Notes under the pieces: generated by a model | The model's input: only the letters and a program-made list of their open reading frames with translations | What the model was told of the DNA's origin: nothing | The model's database searches: none | Assembly (NCBI RefSeq): GCF_021173675.1 | Contig: NZ_JAIHON010000007.1 | Coordinates: 434,001-498,000 of the forward strand | DNA: 64,000 nucleotides | Direction: 5' to 3' | Source: Streptomyces lincolnensis | Lineage (GTDB): Bacteria; Actinomycetota; Actinomycetes; Streptomycetales; Streptomycetaceae | Program-made: the position numbers and the translations under genes | Shown here: piece after piece, positions 25,111 through 33,298 of the stretch | Layout of the letters: every line of letters starts with the position of its first letter | Position numbering within the stretch: position 1 is the stretch's first letter

Positions 25111-26073
25111 ATGGACCGTCCAGCGGCTCTCGTCCCCCACCACTACCTCGTGCTCGGCGGCCGCGGCCCCGAGGACGTGGTGGCCGATTCCCGCGGGCGG
25201 GTGCTGACCGGGCTGGAGGACGGCCGTATCGTCCGCGTGGACGGGGTGGCGGATCCCGCCACGGCGCGGGTCGAGGTGCTCGCCGAGACCGGCGGCAGGC
25301 CGCTCGGTCTCGAACTCCTCCCGGACGACCGGCTGTTGGTGTGCGACGCCGACCTCGGCCTGCTGCGTGTCGAGCTCTCCGACGGCACCGTGCGCATCCT
25401 CGCCGACTCGGTCGCGGGGCAGCCGCTGCGGTTCGCCAGCAACGTCGTCGCCCTCTCCGACGGAAGCATGTACTTCACCGTCTCCAGTCGCCGTTACCCC
25501 CTCGACCAGTGGATCGGCGACATTGTCGAACACACCGGCACCGGCCGGCTGCTGCGCCTGGCCCCCGACAGCGAGACGCCCGAAGTCCTGCTGGAGGGGC
25601 TCCAGTTCGCCAACGGACTGGCGGTGAGCGGCGACGAGTCCTTCCTCGTGATCGCCGAGACGGGCGCGCGCCGCCTGACCCGTTACCGGCTCACCGGCCC
25701 CCGCGCGGGGGAGAGCGACCCCTTCCTGGAGAACCTGCCGGGGATGCCCGACAACCTCTGGCGGGCCGGAAAGGGCGGCCCGATCTGGGTGTCGCTGGCC
25801 GGACCCCGCGTCCCGCCGCTGGACCTGCTGCACCGCGCCGCACCGGCCGTCCGCCGGGGCGCAGCGCGCCTGGCGGTCCGCGCCCCCTACCGTCCCACGG
25901 GCATGATCGGCGTCCTGGCCGTCGATGACGAGGGTGACGTGGTGCACCACCTCGCCCGCCGCCACTCCGGCTTCCGCTTCGTCACCAGCGTCTGCCGGAG
26001 CGGGGACCACCTGATCCTGGGCAGTCTGTGGGAGCACGGCATCGCGGTCTGCGAGGCGCCCGCCCCGAAATGA
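25111..26073 (+). CDS. SMP-30/strictosidine synthase-like beta-propeller protein
   Basis: 320 residues, predicted six-bladed beta-propeller. Landmarks are GPEDVVADSRGRVLTGLEDGRIVRV near 15-40, LQFANGLAVSGDESFLVIAETGARRLTRY near 165-195 and MPDNLWRAGKGGPIWVSLAG near 210-230, as in the SMP-30/gluconolactonase and strictosidine-synthase-like family. These are calcium-dependent lactonases or related hydrolases. It shares a direction and short gap with the ArsR-like regulator, which may control it. Substrate unknown. Confidence 0.8.
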   Translation: MDRPAALVPHHYLVLGGRGPEDVVADSRGRVLTGLEDGRIVRVDGVADPATARVEVLAETGGRPLGLELLPDDRLLVCDADLGLLRVELSDGTVRILADSVAGQPLRFASNVVALSDGSMYFTVSSRRYPLDQWIGDIVEHTGTGRLLRLAPDSETPEVLLEGLQFANGLAVSGDESFLVIAETGARRLTRYRLTGPRAGESDPFLENLPGMPDNLWRAGKGGPIWVSLAGPRVPPLDLLHRAAPAVRRGAARLAVRAPYRPTGMIGVLAVDDEGDVVHHLARRHSGFRFVTSVCRSGDHLILGSLWEHGIAVCEAPAPK

Positions 26074-26126
26074 CCCGGACCCGACCCCGGGGTTAACCTG
26101 TTGACCGGCCGCGATCACCTCGCGGC

Positions 26127-26212
26127 GCGGCGGTGGGGCCCGCCGTACCCGAACCGCGGCTCAGGCCGCCAACGGTCCCTACTTGCGATGGCGCGCGCCC
26201 GGCTGCCCGGGC
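26127..26212 (+). promoter_or_regulatory. Fluoride riboswitch (crcB RNA)
   Basis: The aptamer matches the known fluoride fold. GGCGG (26129-26133) and CCGCC (26140-26144) form the first stem; GCGGC/GCCGC around TCAG form the second near 26155-26169. GGGGCC in the first loop (26135-26140) can pair with GGTCCC (26174-26179) as the pseudoknot, followed by the conserved CCTACT at 26178-26183. A further perfect hairpin GCCCGG/CCGGGC at 26197-26212 lies just before the ribosome site (AGGAG at 26223) of crcB. With no T-run after it, the expression platform may act on translation or on Rho-type termination. Fluoride should switch the genes on. Confidence 0.88.
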
Positions 26213-26236
26213 CCCGGCGAGTAGGAGACGCACGAC

Positions 26237-26689
26237 ATGAGCACCCAGGAGACCACCACCGACGTCCCGGCCGCGCGGACGCGCGTCCGTCAGGGGCAGG
26301 CACCCGTCGTCGCCGTGGTCGCGCTCGGCGGTGCCCTCGGTGCCACCGCCCGCTACGCGCTCGCCCTGCACTGGCCCGCGCCGCCGGGCGGTTTTCCCTG
26401 GGCGACCTTCTGGACCAACGTCGTCGGCTGTGCCGTGATCGGCGTGTTCATGGTGGTCATCACCGACGTGTGGGCCGCCCACCGCCTGGTCCGGCCCTTC
26501 TTCGGCACCGGCGTCCTCGGCGGCTTCACCACCTTCTCGACGTACGCCGTCGACATCGAGAAGCTGGTCGACGCGGGCCATCCCCGCACGGGCCTGGCCT
26601 ACCTCGCCGCGACCGTCCTCGCGGCGCTCACGGCGGTGTGGCTCGCGGCCGCGACCACCCGCCGGGTCCTGAAGTGGAGGCAGTCATGA
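26237..26689 (+). CDS. crcB: Fluoride ion channel CrcB/Fluc, subunit 1
   Basis: 150 residues with a hydrophilic N-terminus of about 20 residues and four transmembrane helices. Family motifs GGALGATARYAL near 33-45, FPWATFWTNVVGC near 55-68 and GTGVLGGFTTFSTYAVD near 90-107 include the conserved asparagine and the phenylalanine-box region lining the fluoride pore. Fluc channels are dual-topology or heterodimeric and expel fluoride passively. It is the first gene after the riboswitch and overlaps DUF190 by 4 bp. Confidence 0.95.
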   Translation: MSTQETTTDVPAARTRVRQGQAPVVAVVALGGALGATARYALALHWPAPPGGFPWATFWTNVVGCAVIGVFMVVITDVWAAHRLVRPFFGTGVLGGFTTFSTYAVDIEKLVDAGHPRTGLAYLAATVLAALTAVWLAAATTRRVLKWRQS

Positions 26690-27060
26690 CGGGTCCGACC
26701 GGTCGTGCCCTGCGCCTGACCGTCTTCGTCGGCGAGCACGACACCTGGCACCGCAGGCCGCTCTACAGCGAGATCGTGCACCGTGCCCACGCGGCGGGTC
26801 TCGCGGGCGCCAGCGCCTTCCGGGGCATCGAGGGATTCGGCGCCTCCTCCCTGATCCACACCTCGCGCCTGCTGTCGCTGAGCGAGGACCTCCCGGTCGC
26901 CGTCGTGATCGTCGACGACGAGGAGCGCGTACGGGCGTTCCTGCCGCAGCTCGACGAACTCGTCACCGAGGGCCTGGTGACGCTCGACGACTGCGAGGTC
27001 GTCCGGTACGTCGGCCGCGACGGCAACCGGGGCAAACCGGGCGTGAAGGGTAAGAAGTAG
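26686..27060 (+). CDS. DUF190 (UPF0166) protein
   Basis: 124 residues. Ferredoxin-like, PII-like DUF190 domain: LRLTVFVGEHDTWHRRPLYSEIVHRAHAAG at the front and GASAFRGIEGFG near 45-56 are family signatures. Such genes are repeatedly found beside crcB under fluoride riboswitches, and a regulatory role on the channel is suspected but not proven. Overlaps crcB by 4 bp and precedes the second crcB by 2 bp. The C-terminus is basic. Confidence 0.9.
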   Translation: MTGPTGRALRLTVFVGEHDTWHRRPLYSEIVHRAHAAGLAGASAFRGIEGFGASSLIHTSRLLSLSEDLPVAVVIVDDEERVRAFLPQLDELVTEGLVTLDDCEVVRYVGRDGNRGKPGVKGKK

Positions 27061-27062
27061 TT

Positions 27063-27437
27063 GTGAACTGGCTGTTGGTCGTCATGGGTGCGATGGTCGG
27101 TGCCCCGCTGCGCTACCTCACCGACCGCGCGGTGCAGTCCCGGCACGACTCGGTCTTCCCCTGGGGCACCTTCGCGGTGAACGTCACGGGCTGTCTGGTC
27201 CTCGGCACGCTCACCGGTGCCGCGGCCGCGGGGGCCGCCGGTTCGCACCTCCAACTGCTCCTGGGCACGGGCCTGTGCGGGGCGCTGACGACGTACTCGA
27301 CCTTCTCCTACGAGACGCTCCGGCTGACCGAGACGGGGGCCGGGTTCTACGCCGCGGTCAACGTGATCGGCAGTGTGACGGCCGGACTCGGGGCGGTTTT
27401 CGTGGGAGTCGCGCTGGCGCAGGCGGCCTGGGCGTAG
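27063..27437 (+). CDS. crcB: Fluoride ion channel CrcB/Fluc, subunit 2
   Basis: 124 residues from GTG at 27063. Four transmembrane segments with GAMVGAPLRYLTDRAV, FPWGTFAVNVTGCLVLG and GTGLCGALTTYSTFSYE, the same three motifs as subunit 1 but clearly diverged. Two consecutive crcB genes usually encode a heterodimer of opposite membrane orientation. Three-gene fluoride operon under one riboswitch. Confidence 0.95.
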   Translation: MNWLLVVMGAMVGAPLRYLTDRAVQSRHDSVFPWGTFAVNVTGCLVLGTLTGAAAAGAAGSHLQLLLGTGLCGALTTYSTFSYETLRLTETGAGFYAAVNVIGSVTAGLGAVFVGVALAQAAWA

Positions 27438-27522
27438 GGAATCGGCTCACGTACGCGTGTAGTAAGACTGTCCCCGCCGCACACGTCGTGCCTCGCGCCC
27501 CCCTTGAGAAGAACGGGATCCC

Positions 27523-28359
27523 ATGAGCGTCATCAGCGTCGGTCAGGCCGTCGTCCTCGGAGCCGTCGAGGGGGTGACCGAGTTCCTGCCGGTCTCCTCC
27601 ACCGGCCATCTGAAGATCGTCGAGGGGCTCATGGGGATCCCCGTCGACGACGACGCCGTCGTCGGGTTCTCGGCCGTGATCCAGGTCGGGGCGATCGCCG
27701 CCGTGCTCGTGTACTTCTTCAAGGACATCGTGCGGATCGTCTCCGCGTGGGGCCGCGGGCTCGTCCACCGGGAGGAGCGCGACCGGCACGACTACAAGTT
27801 CGCCTGGTGGGTGATCTGCGCGACCGTCCCGATCGTCGCGGTGGGCCTGGCCGCCAAGCCGCTCATCGAGGGGCCGCTCGCCTCGCTGTGGGTGGTCGCC
27901 GGTTCGCTGATCGTCGGCAGCGGTGTGATGTGGGCGGCCGACCAGATGGGCCGGCACAAGCGCGGGGAGGACGACACCTCCTTCAAGGACGCGATGCTGG
28001 TCGGCAGCTCGCAGATCCTCGCCCTCCTCTTCCCGGGCTTCTCCCGCTCCGGCGCCACCATGTCCACGGCGCTGATCCTCGACCTGGACCGCGTGGCCGC
28101 CACCCGGCTCTCCTTCTTCCTCGGCATCCCCGCCCTGACCGGCGCCGGCCTGTACGAGCTGAAGGACGCCCTGGGCACGGGCGTGGGCGCGGTGCCGCTC
28201 GCGGCCGGCACCGTCGTCTCCTTCGTGGTCGCCTACGCCTCCATCGCCTGGCTGCTGAAGTTCGTGGCCAAGCACTCCTTCAACGCCTTCGTGGTCTACC
28301 GGATCTTCGTCGGCGTGCTGCTGTTCGGACTGCTGGCCATGGGCGGGATCAGCAGCTGA
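27523..28359 (+). CDS. uppP: Undecaprenyl-diphosphatase
   Basis: 278 residues, integral membrane enzyme that dephosphorylates undecaprenyl diphosphate to recycle the cell-wall lipid carrier; extra copies confer bacitracin resistance. Signature motifs are EGVTEFLPVSSTGHL near residues 13-27 and PGFSRSGATMSTAL near 168-181, carrying the catalytic Glu/Ser/Arg residues. ATG at 27523. The gene stands 85 bp after the fluoride operon and ends with a perfect terminator at 28393, so it is probably monocistronic. Confidence 0.95.
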   Translation: MSVISVGQAVVLGAVEGVTEFLPVSSTGHLKIVEGLMGIPVDDDAVVGFSAVIQVGAIAAVLVYFFKDIVRIVSAWGRGLVHREERDRHDYKFAWWVICATVPIVAVGLAAKPLIEGPLASLWVVAGSLIVGSGVMWAADQMGRHKRGEDDTSFKDAMLVGSSQILALLFPGFSRSGATMSTALILDLDRVAATRLSFFLGIPALTGAGLYELKDALGTGVGAVPLAAGTVVSFVVAYASIAWLLKFVAKHSFNAFVVYRIFVGVLLFGLLAMGGISS

Positions 28360-28392
28360 CAGCGGGCGCCCCGCGCCGCCGGCCCACCGGGT

Positions 28393-28415
28393 GTGGGGCC
28401 TCTTTCAGGCCCCAC
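28393..28415 (+). terminator. Intrinsic terminator after uppP
   Basis: Perfect 9-bp stem GTGGGGCCT / AGGCCCCAC with a CTTTC loop, 33 bp after the uppP stop, followed by TTCGTT. Confidence 0.88.
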
Positions 28416-28421
28416 CTTCGT

Positions 28422-28473
28422 TGAAAAGATCCTTTCAGCTGTCTTGACAGGGGGCTCACGCCACCCGGAGTAT
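28422..28473 (+). promoter_or_regulatory. Operator and promoter of the asparagine-catabolic cluster
   Basis: A near-perfect 16-bp palindrome with arms TGAAA and TTTCA around GATC (28422-28437, seven of eight pairs match) precedes TTGACA at 28444-28449 and GAGTAT at 28468-28473 (18-bp spacer). The predicted transcription start falls at or within a few bases of the GTG at 28481. A FadR-type GntR protein would be expected to bind such a palindrome. Confidence 0.6.
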
Positions 28474-28480
28474 CACTCCC

Positions 28481-29230
28481 GTGAACCTGTCAGACAGCCG
28501 GACAGCCAGTCAGCCTCCGCGGCGCGTCAGCGCCATGGAAGCGGTCCTGGCGCACCTCCGCGGCGCCATCGAGCGCGGCGAGTACGCCATCGGCGACAAG
28601 CTCCCCTCCGAGGCGGAGCTCTGCCGCACCCTGGAGATCAGCCGGCCCGTCCTGCGCGAGGCCCTCAGGGCCCTGCAGACCATGGGCCTGACCGTCTCCA
28701 AGACCGGCAAGGGCACCTTCGTCGTCGCCGACGCCGTCGAGGACCCCACCTTCGGCGACTACGCGGCCAGCGACCTGCTGGAGGTGCGCCGCCACGTCGA
28801 GATCCCGGTCGCCGGGTACGCGGCCCGGCGCCGCACCGCGGAGAACCTCGACCACCTGGCCCACCTCCTGGACCGGATGGAGCGGGAGACCGACACCACC
28901 GCGTGGGTCGCGATGGACACGCTGTTCCACCTCGGGGTGGCCGAGGCCGCCCAGAACCCGGTCTTCCGCCGGGTCATCGAGGAGATCCGCGACGCACTGG
29001 CCCGCCAGTCGGCGTTTCTCAACGAACTCGGCGGCCGGCGCGAGCAGTCCAACCGCGAGCACCGGGCCATCGTCGAGGCGCTGATCGACGGTTCCGAACA
29101 CGACGCGGTGGAGGCCATGTCCCACCACCTCGACCGCGTCGAGACCACCCTCACCGACATCGTGCGTCCCCCGAACGCGGGCACGGACACCGGCACGGAC
29201 ACCCCCACGGAAGGCGAGCCCCAGGCGTGA
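28481..29230 (+). CDS. FadR-type GntR regulator
   Basis: 249 residues. Winged helix at about 18-85 with LPSEAELCRTLEISRPVLREALRAL and KTGKGTFV, then an all-helical FCD ligand domain with the usual metal/ligand histidines (DTLFHLGVAEAA and NREHRAIVEAL). GTG at 28481 has essentially no ribosome site and lies where transcription should begin, suggesting a leaderless message. It overlaps the permease start by 4 bp, so it heads and likely autoregulates the asparagine/aspartate catabolic operon. Threonine-aspartate repeats at the C-terminus are probably disordered. Confidence 0.9.
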   Translation: MNLSDSRTASQPPRRVSAMEAVLAHLRGAIERGEYAIGDKLPSEAELCRTLEISRPVLREALRALQTMGLTVSKTGKGTFVVADAVEDPTFGDYAASDLLEVRRHVEIPVAGYAARRRTAENLDHLAHLLDRMERETDTTAWVAMDTLFHLGVAEAAQNPVFRRVIEEIRDALARQSAFLNELGGRREQSNREHRAIVEALIDGSEHDAVEAMSHHLDRVETTLTDIVRPPNAGTDTGTDTPTEGEPQA

Positions 29231-30663
29231 GCGAGCAGTCCCTGCACGACGGCGTGCAGAAACGTTCCAGCCATGTCGATGCCGGAGACGAGGGGTACAG
29301 CAAGACCCTCAAGCACCGGCACGTCAACATGATCGCCATCGGCGGCGCGATCGGCACCGGCCTCTTCCTGGGCGCCGGCGGCCGCCTCGCCGACGCCGGC
29401 CCCTCCCTGTTCATCGCCTACGCGGTCTGCGGAATCTTCGCCTTCCTCGTGGTCCGGGCCCTCGGCGAACTCGTCCTGTACCGCCCGTCCTCCGGCGCCT
29501 TCGTCTCCTACGCCCGGGAGTTCCTCGGCGAGAAGGGCGCCTACGTCGCGGGCTGGATGTACTTCCTGAACTGGGCCACCACCGGCATCGCCGACATCAC
29601 CGCGGTGGCCGTCTACACCCACTACTGGGGCATGTTCTCCGACATACCGCAGTGGGTGATCGCACTGATCGCCCTCGCGGTCGTCCTCACCGTGAACCTC
29701 ATCTCGGTGAAGATGTTCGGCGAGCTGGAGTTCTGGTTCGCCATCATCAAGGTGGGCGCGCTCGTGGCGTTCATGCTGATCGGCATCTTCCTGCTGGTCA
29801 CCCAGCACGAGGTCGGCGACACCACCCCCGGCCCGGCCCTGATCACCGACAACGGCGGCGTCTTCCCCAACGGTCTGCTGCCCATGCTGCTGATCATCCA
29901 GGGCGTCGTCTTCGCCTACGCCTCCGTCGAACTGGTCGGCGTCGCCGCCGGCGAGACCGAGAACCCCGAGAAGATCATGCCGAAGGCGATCAACTCGATC
30001 ATGTGGCGCGTCGGCCTCTTCTACGTCGGCTCCGTCCTCCTGCTGTCGATGCTCCTGCCCTGGAACAAGTACACCTCCGGCCAGAGCCCCTTCGTCACCG
30101 TGCTGTCCAACATCGGCATCCCGGCGGCCGGCGGCGTGATGAACCTCGTCGTCCTCACCGCGGCCATGTCCTCGCTCAACTCCGGCCTGTACTCCACCGG
30201 CCGCATCCTGCGCTCCATGGCGATGTCCGGCTCCGCCCCGAAGTTCACCTCGGTGATGAGCCGCAGCCAGGTCCCCTACGGCGGCATCCTGCTCACCAGC
30301 GGCATCTGCGTGCTCGGCGTCGGCCTCAACTTCGTCGTCCCCGATGACGCGTTCGAGATCGTGCTGAACTTCGCCGCGATCGGCATCCTGTCCACCTGGG
30401 CCATGATCATGGTCTGTCACCTGCTCTTCTGGCAGAAGACCCAGAAGGGCGACCTCAGCCGCCCCGGCTACCGACTGCCGGGCTCCCCCTGGACCGAACT
30501 CGTGACGCTGGCCTTCCTCGCCTCCGTCCTGGTCCTCATGTACGCCGACGGAGGCGCCGGCCGCACCACCGTGCTGTGCCTGCCGCTCATCGTCGGGGCC
30601 CTGGTCGCCGGGTGGTTCGCCGTCCGCGGCCGGGTGGCCAGTGCGTCCACCGACAGGCCCTAA
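29227..30663 (+). CDS. ansP: Amino-acid permease, probable asparagine transporter
   Basis: 478 residues with twelve hydrophobic segments, APC superfamily. The N-terminal KTLKHRHVNMIAIGGAIGTGLFLGAG is the hallmark first helix of the AAT/LAT family. GTG at 29227 overlaps the GntR stop by 4 bp. Asparaginase and aspartase follow, so asparagine (or aspartate) uptake is the likely role; specificity cannot be read from sequence alone. Confidence 0.85.
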   Translation: MSEQSLHDGVQKRSSHVDAGDEGYSKTLKHRHVNMIAIGGAIGTGLFLGAGGRLADAGPSLFIAYAVCGIFAFLVVRALGELVLYRPSSGAFVSYAREFLGEKGAYVAGWMYFLNWATTGIADITAVAVYTHYWGMFSDIPQWVIALIALAVVLTVNLISVKMFGELEFWFAIIKVGALVAFMLIGIFLLVTQHEVGDTTPGPALITDNGGVFPNGLLPMLLIIQGVVFAYASVELVGVAAGETENPEKIMPKAINSIMWRVGLFYVGSVLLLSMLLPWNKYTSGQSPFVTVLSNIGIPAAGGVMNLVVLTAAMSSLNSGLYSTGRILRSMAMSGSAPKFTSVMSRSQVPYGGILLTSGICVLGVGLNFVVPDDAFEIVLNFAAIGILSTWAMIMVCHLLFWQKTQKGDLSRPGYRLPGSPWTELVTLAFLASVLVLMYADGGAGRTTVLCLPLIVGALVAGWFAVRGRVASASTDRP

Positions 30664-30715
30664 CCCGCCCGCGCCCCGCGCGATCCGCGGGACGCCTCCC
30701 GAGAAACAGGTAGTG

Positions 30716-31732
30716 ATGTACAGCAGTTCCGTCGCGGACGCACCCCTGATCCGCGAGCCCCTCCACGCCCCCGTCGCCCACCTGATACGCGGCGGTGTCG
30801 TGGAGGGCATCCACTACGGCTCCGTCGTCGTCCTCGGTGCGGACGGCCGGGTCGACTTCCAACTCGGCGACATCGAGGCCGCGTTCTACCCGCGCTCGGC
30901 CATCAAGCCCGTCCAGGCCGTCGCCATGGTGCGGGCCGGGCTGCCGCTGGACGGCGACCTGCTCGCCCTCGCCGCCGCGAGCCACTCCGGCGAGGAACGC
31001 CACCTCGCCGGGACCCGGCGGATCCTGGAGCTGGCCGGCGTCACCGAGGACGCCCTGGGCAACGTGCCGGACATGCCGTTCGACCCCGTCGTCCGCGATG
31101 CCTGGGTGCGAGAGGGGCGACTGCCCTCCCGGATCGCCCACAACTGCTCCGGGAAGCACGCGGCGATGCTCTACACCTGCGTGCTCAACGACTGGCCGCT
31201 CGACGGCTACCTCGATCCCGGGCACCCGCTCCAGCAGGCCGTCGCGGAGATCGTCGAGGACCTGACCGGACAGCGGATCGCCCAGGTGACCGTCGACGGG
31301 TGCGGGGCGCCGCTCTTCTCCGTGTCACTGCACGGCCTCGCGCGCGCCACCGCACGGATCACCTCCGCGGCGCCGGGCACGCCGGAGGCCCGGGTGGCCG
31401 ACGCGATGCGGGAGCATGCCGAGATGGCGTCCGGTGCGGGGCGGGATGTGGCGGCGTTGATGCGGGCCGTGCCGGGGTTGTTGTCCAAGGACGGCTTCGA
31501 GGGTGTTCAGGTGGCCGCGCTTCCTGACGGGCGGGCCGTCGCCGTGAAGATTGCGGATGGGGCGAATCGGGCGCGGGTGCCTGTCGCGGCGATGGCGTTG
31601 GCTCGGGCCGGGGTGTCGGCGGAGTTGCTCGCGGAGTTCCAAGGTGAGGCGCTGCTTGGGGGTGGCCGTGAGGTTGGGCGTGTGCGGCCCGTTCGGTCGC
31701 TGGAGCCGGTTGTTGTGCCTGCCTGCGCCTAA
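30716..31732 (+). CDS. L-asparaginase II family protein
   Basis: 338 residues of the PF06089-type asparaginase (thermolabile, plant/Rhizobium-like), unrelated to the E. coli AnsB fold. Visible motifs: FYPRSAIKPVQAVAMV near 58-75, ASHSGEERHL near 90-100, HNCSGKHAAML near 140-152 and VDGCGAPLFSVSL near 195. It hydrolyses asparagine to aspartate and ammonia. ATG at 30716 has AGG 7 bp before; GTG one codon earlier is an alternative. The last 250 bp carry noticeably more T/G-ending codons than the rest. Confidence 0.88.
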   Translation: MYSSSVADAPLIREPLHAPVAHLIRGGVVEGIHYGSVVVLGADGRVDFQLGDIEAAFYPRSAIKPVQAVAMVRAGLPLDGDLLALAAASHSGEERHLAGTRRILELAGVTEDALGNVPDMPFDPVVRDAWVREGRLPSRIAHNCSGKHAAMLYTCVLNDWPLDGYLDPGHPLQQAVAEIVEDLTGQRIAQVTVDGCGAPLFSVSLHGLARATARITSAAPGTPEARVADAMREHAEMASGAGRDVAALMRAVPGLLSKDGFEGVQVAALPDGRAVAVKIADGANRARVPVAAMALARAGVSAELLAEFQGEALLGGGREVGRVRPVRSLEPVVVPACA

Positions 31733-31757
31733 GAGTGTGCCGGATCTGTAGTTTCCG

Positions 31758-31814
31758 CGACTGCGGGCCGTCTGTGGCTGGTCGCGCAGTTCCCCGCGCC
31801 CCTAAAGGGCGCGC
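31758..31814. repeat. Dispersed Streptomyces intergenic repeat
   Basis: The stretch around TGTGGCTGGTCGCGCAGTT followed by CCCCGCGCCCCTAAAGGG is, from memory, a very common intergenic element in many Streptomyces genomes. It contains two foldback pairs: ACTGCG (31760-31765) with CGCAGT (31785-31790), and GCGCCC with GGGCGC around CTAAA near 31796-31812. It lies between asparaginase and aspartase, where the second hairpin may also terminate or attenuate. Confidence 0.75.
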
Positions 31815-31849
31815 CACCCTCACCCCCTCCGAAAGAGGACCCGTTTACC

Positions 31850-33262
31850 ATGACCGCCGTCGTCACCCGTAGCGAACACGATCTGCTCGGCGACCGTGAC
31901 GTCCCCGTCGAGGCGTACTGGGGTGTGCACACCCTGCGTGCCACGGAGAATTTCCCGATCACCGGAACGCCGATTTCGGCCTACCCGCACCTGATCGAGG
32001 CCCTCGCCGCCGTCAAGGAGGCCGCCGCTCTCGCGAACGAGGAGCTGGGGCTGCTGGAGCCGAAGAAGGCCGCCGCGATCGTCGAGGCCTGCCGGGAGAT
32101 CCGGGAGGGCAAGCTGCACGAGCAGTTCGTCGTGGACGTCGTCCAGGGCGGCGCCGGGACCTCGACCAACATGAACGCCAACGAGGTCATCGCGAACCGG
32201 GCGCTGGAGCTGCTGGGGTTCGAGAAGGGGCAGTACCGGCATCTGCACCCCAACGAGGACGTCAATCTCGGCCAGTCCACCAATGACGTCTACCCGACGG
32301 CAGTCAAGATCGCGACGGTGTACGCGGTGCGTGGACTGCTGGAGGCGATGTCCGTACTGGAGGACTCCTTCGCCCGCAAGGCGGTCGAGTTCCATGACGT
32401 GCTCAAGATGGGCCGTACACAGTTGCAGGACGCGGTGCCCATGACGTTGGGTCAGGAGTTCTCCGCGTATGCCGTCATGATGGGCGAGGACCGTCAACGT
32501 CTGGACGAGGCCGTCCAGTTGATCCATGAGATCAACCTGGGTGCCACGGCGATCGGCACGGGACTCAACGCTCCCGCCGGATACGCCGAGGCGGCCCGTC
32601 GCCACCTCGCCGCCATCACCGGGCTGCCGCTGGTCACCGCCGCCAACCTGGTCGAAGCCACCCAGGACTGCGGGGCGTTCGTGCAGATGTCGGGGGTGCT
32701 CAAGCGGATCGCCGTGAAGCTCTCCAAGAGCTGCAACGACCTGCGGCTGCTGTCCTCCGGGCCGCGCGCGGGCCTCGGGGAGATCAACCTGCCGCCCGTG
32801 CAGGCCGGTTCGTCGATCATGCCGGGCAAGGTGAACCCGGTGATCCCCGAGGTGGTCAACCAGGTGGCCTTCGAGGTGATCGGCAACGACGTCACCATCA
32901 CGATGGCCGCGGAGGCCGGGCAGCTCCAGCTCAACGCCTTCGAGCCGATCATCCTGCACTCCCTGTCGGAGAGCGTCACACATCTGCGGGCCGCCTGCCT
33001 GACCCTGGCCGAGCGGTGCGTGGACGGCATCACCGCCAACACCGAGGCGCTGCGGGCGAGCGTGGAGAACTCCATCGGTCTGGTGACCGCCCTGAACCCG
33101 CACATCGGGTACACGGCCGCCACCGACATCGCCAAGGAAGCCCTGGTCACGGGCCGGGGAGTGGCCGAACTCGTCCTGGAGAAGGGCCTGTTGCCCGCCG
33201 AGACGCTCGCCGACCTGCTGCGCCCGGAGATCCTGGCGGGCAGCGGACCGCTCCCGGCCTGA
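31850..33262 (+). CDS. aspA: Aspartate ammonia-lyase
   Basis: 470 residues, fumarase/aspartase superfamily. Converts aspartate to fumarate plus ammonia. Characteristic segments: EHDLLGDRDVPVEAYWGVHTLRA at the start, TSTNMNANEVIANRA near 105, STNDVYPTA near 143 and the superfamily signature GSSIMPGKVNPVIPE near 322-336 with the catalytic serine. ATG at 31850. It completes asparagine to fumarate conversion with the two upstream genes, although the repeat and 117-bp gap could separate its transcript. Confidence 0.95.
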   Translation: MTAVVTRSEHDLLGDRDVPVEAYWGVHTLRATENFPITGTPISAYPHLIEALAAVKEAAALANEELGLLEPKKAAAIVEACREIREGKLHEQFVVDVVQGGAGTSTNMNANEVIANRALELLGFEKGQYRHLHPNEDVNLGQSTNDVYPTAVKIATVYAVRGLLEAMSVLEDSFARKAVEFHDVLKMGRTQLQDAVPMTLGQEFSAYAVMMGEDRQRLDEAVQLIHEINLGATAIGTGLNAPAGYAEAARRHLAAITGLPLVTAANLVEATQDCGAFVQMSGVLKRIAVKLSKSCNDLRLLSSGPRAGLGEINLPPVQAGSSIMPGKVNPVIPEVVNQVAFEVIGNDVTITMAAEAGQLQLNAFEPIILHSLSESVTHLRAACLTLAERCVDGITANTEALRASVENSIGLVTALNPHIGYTAATDIAKEALVTGRGVAELVLEKGLLPAETLADLLRPEILAGSGPLPA

Positions 33263-33298
33263 CCCGGCAGAGCGCACCGGGACCGGCGGAGAGGCACA

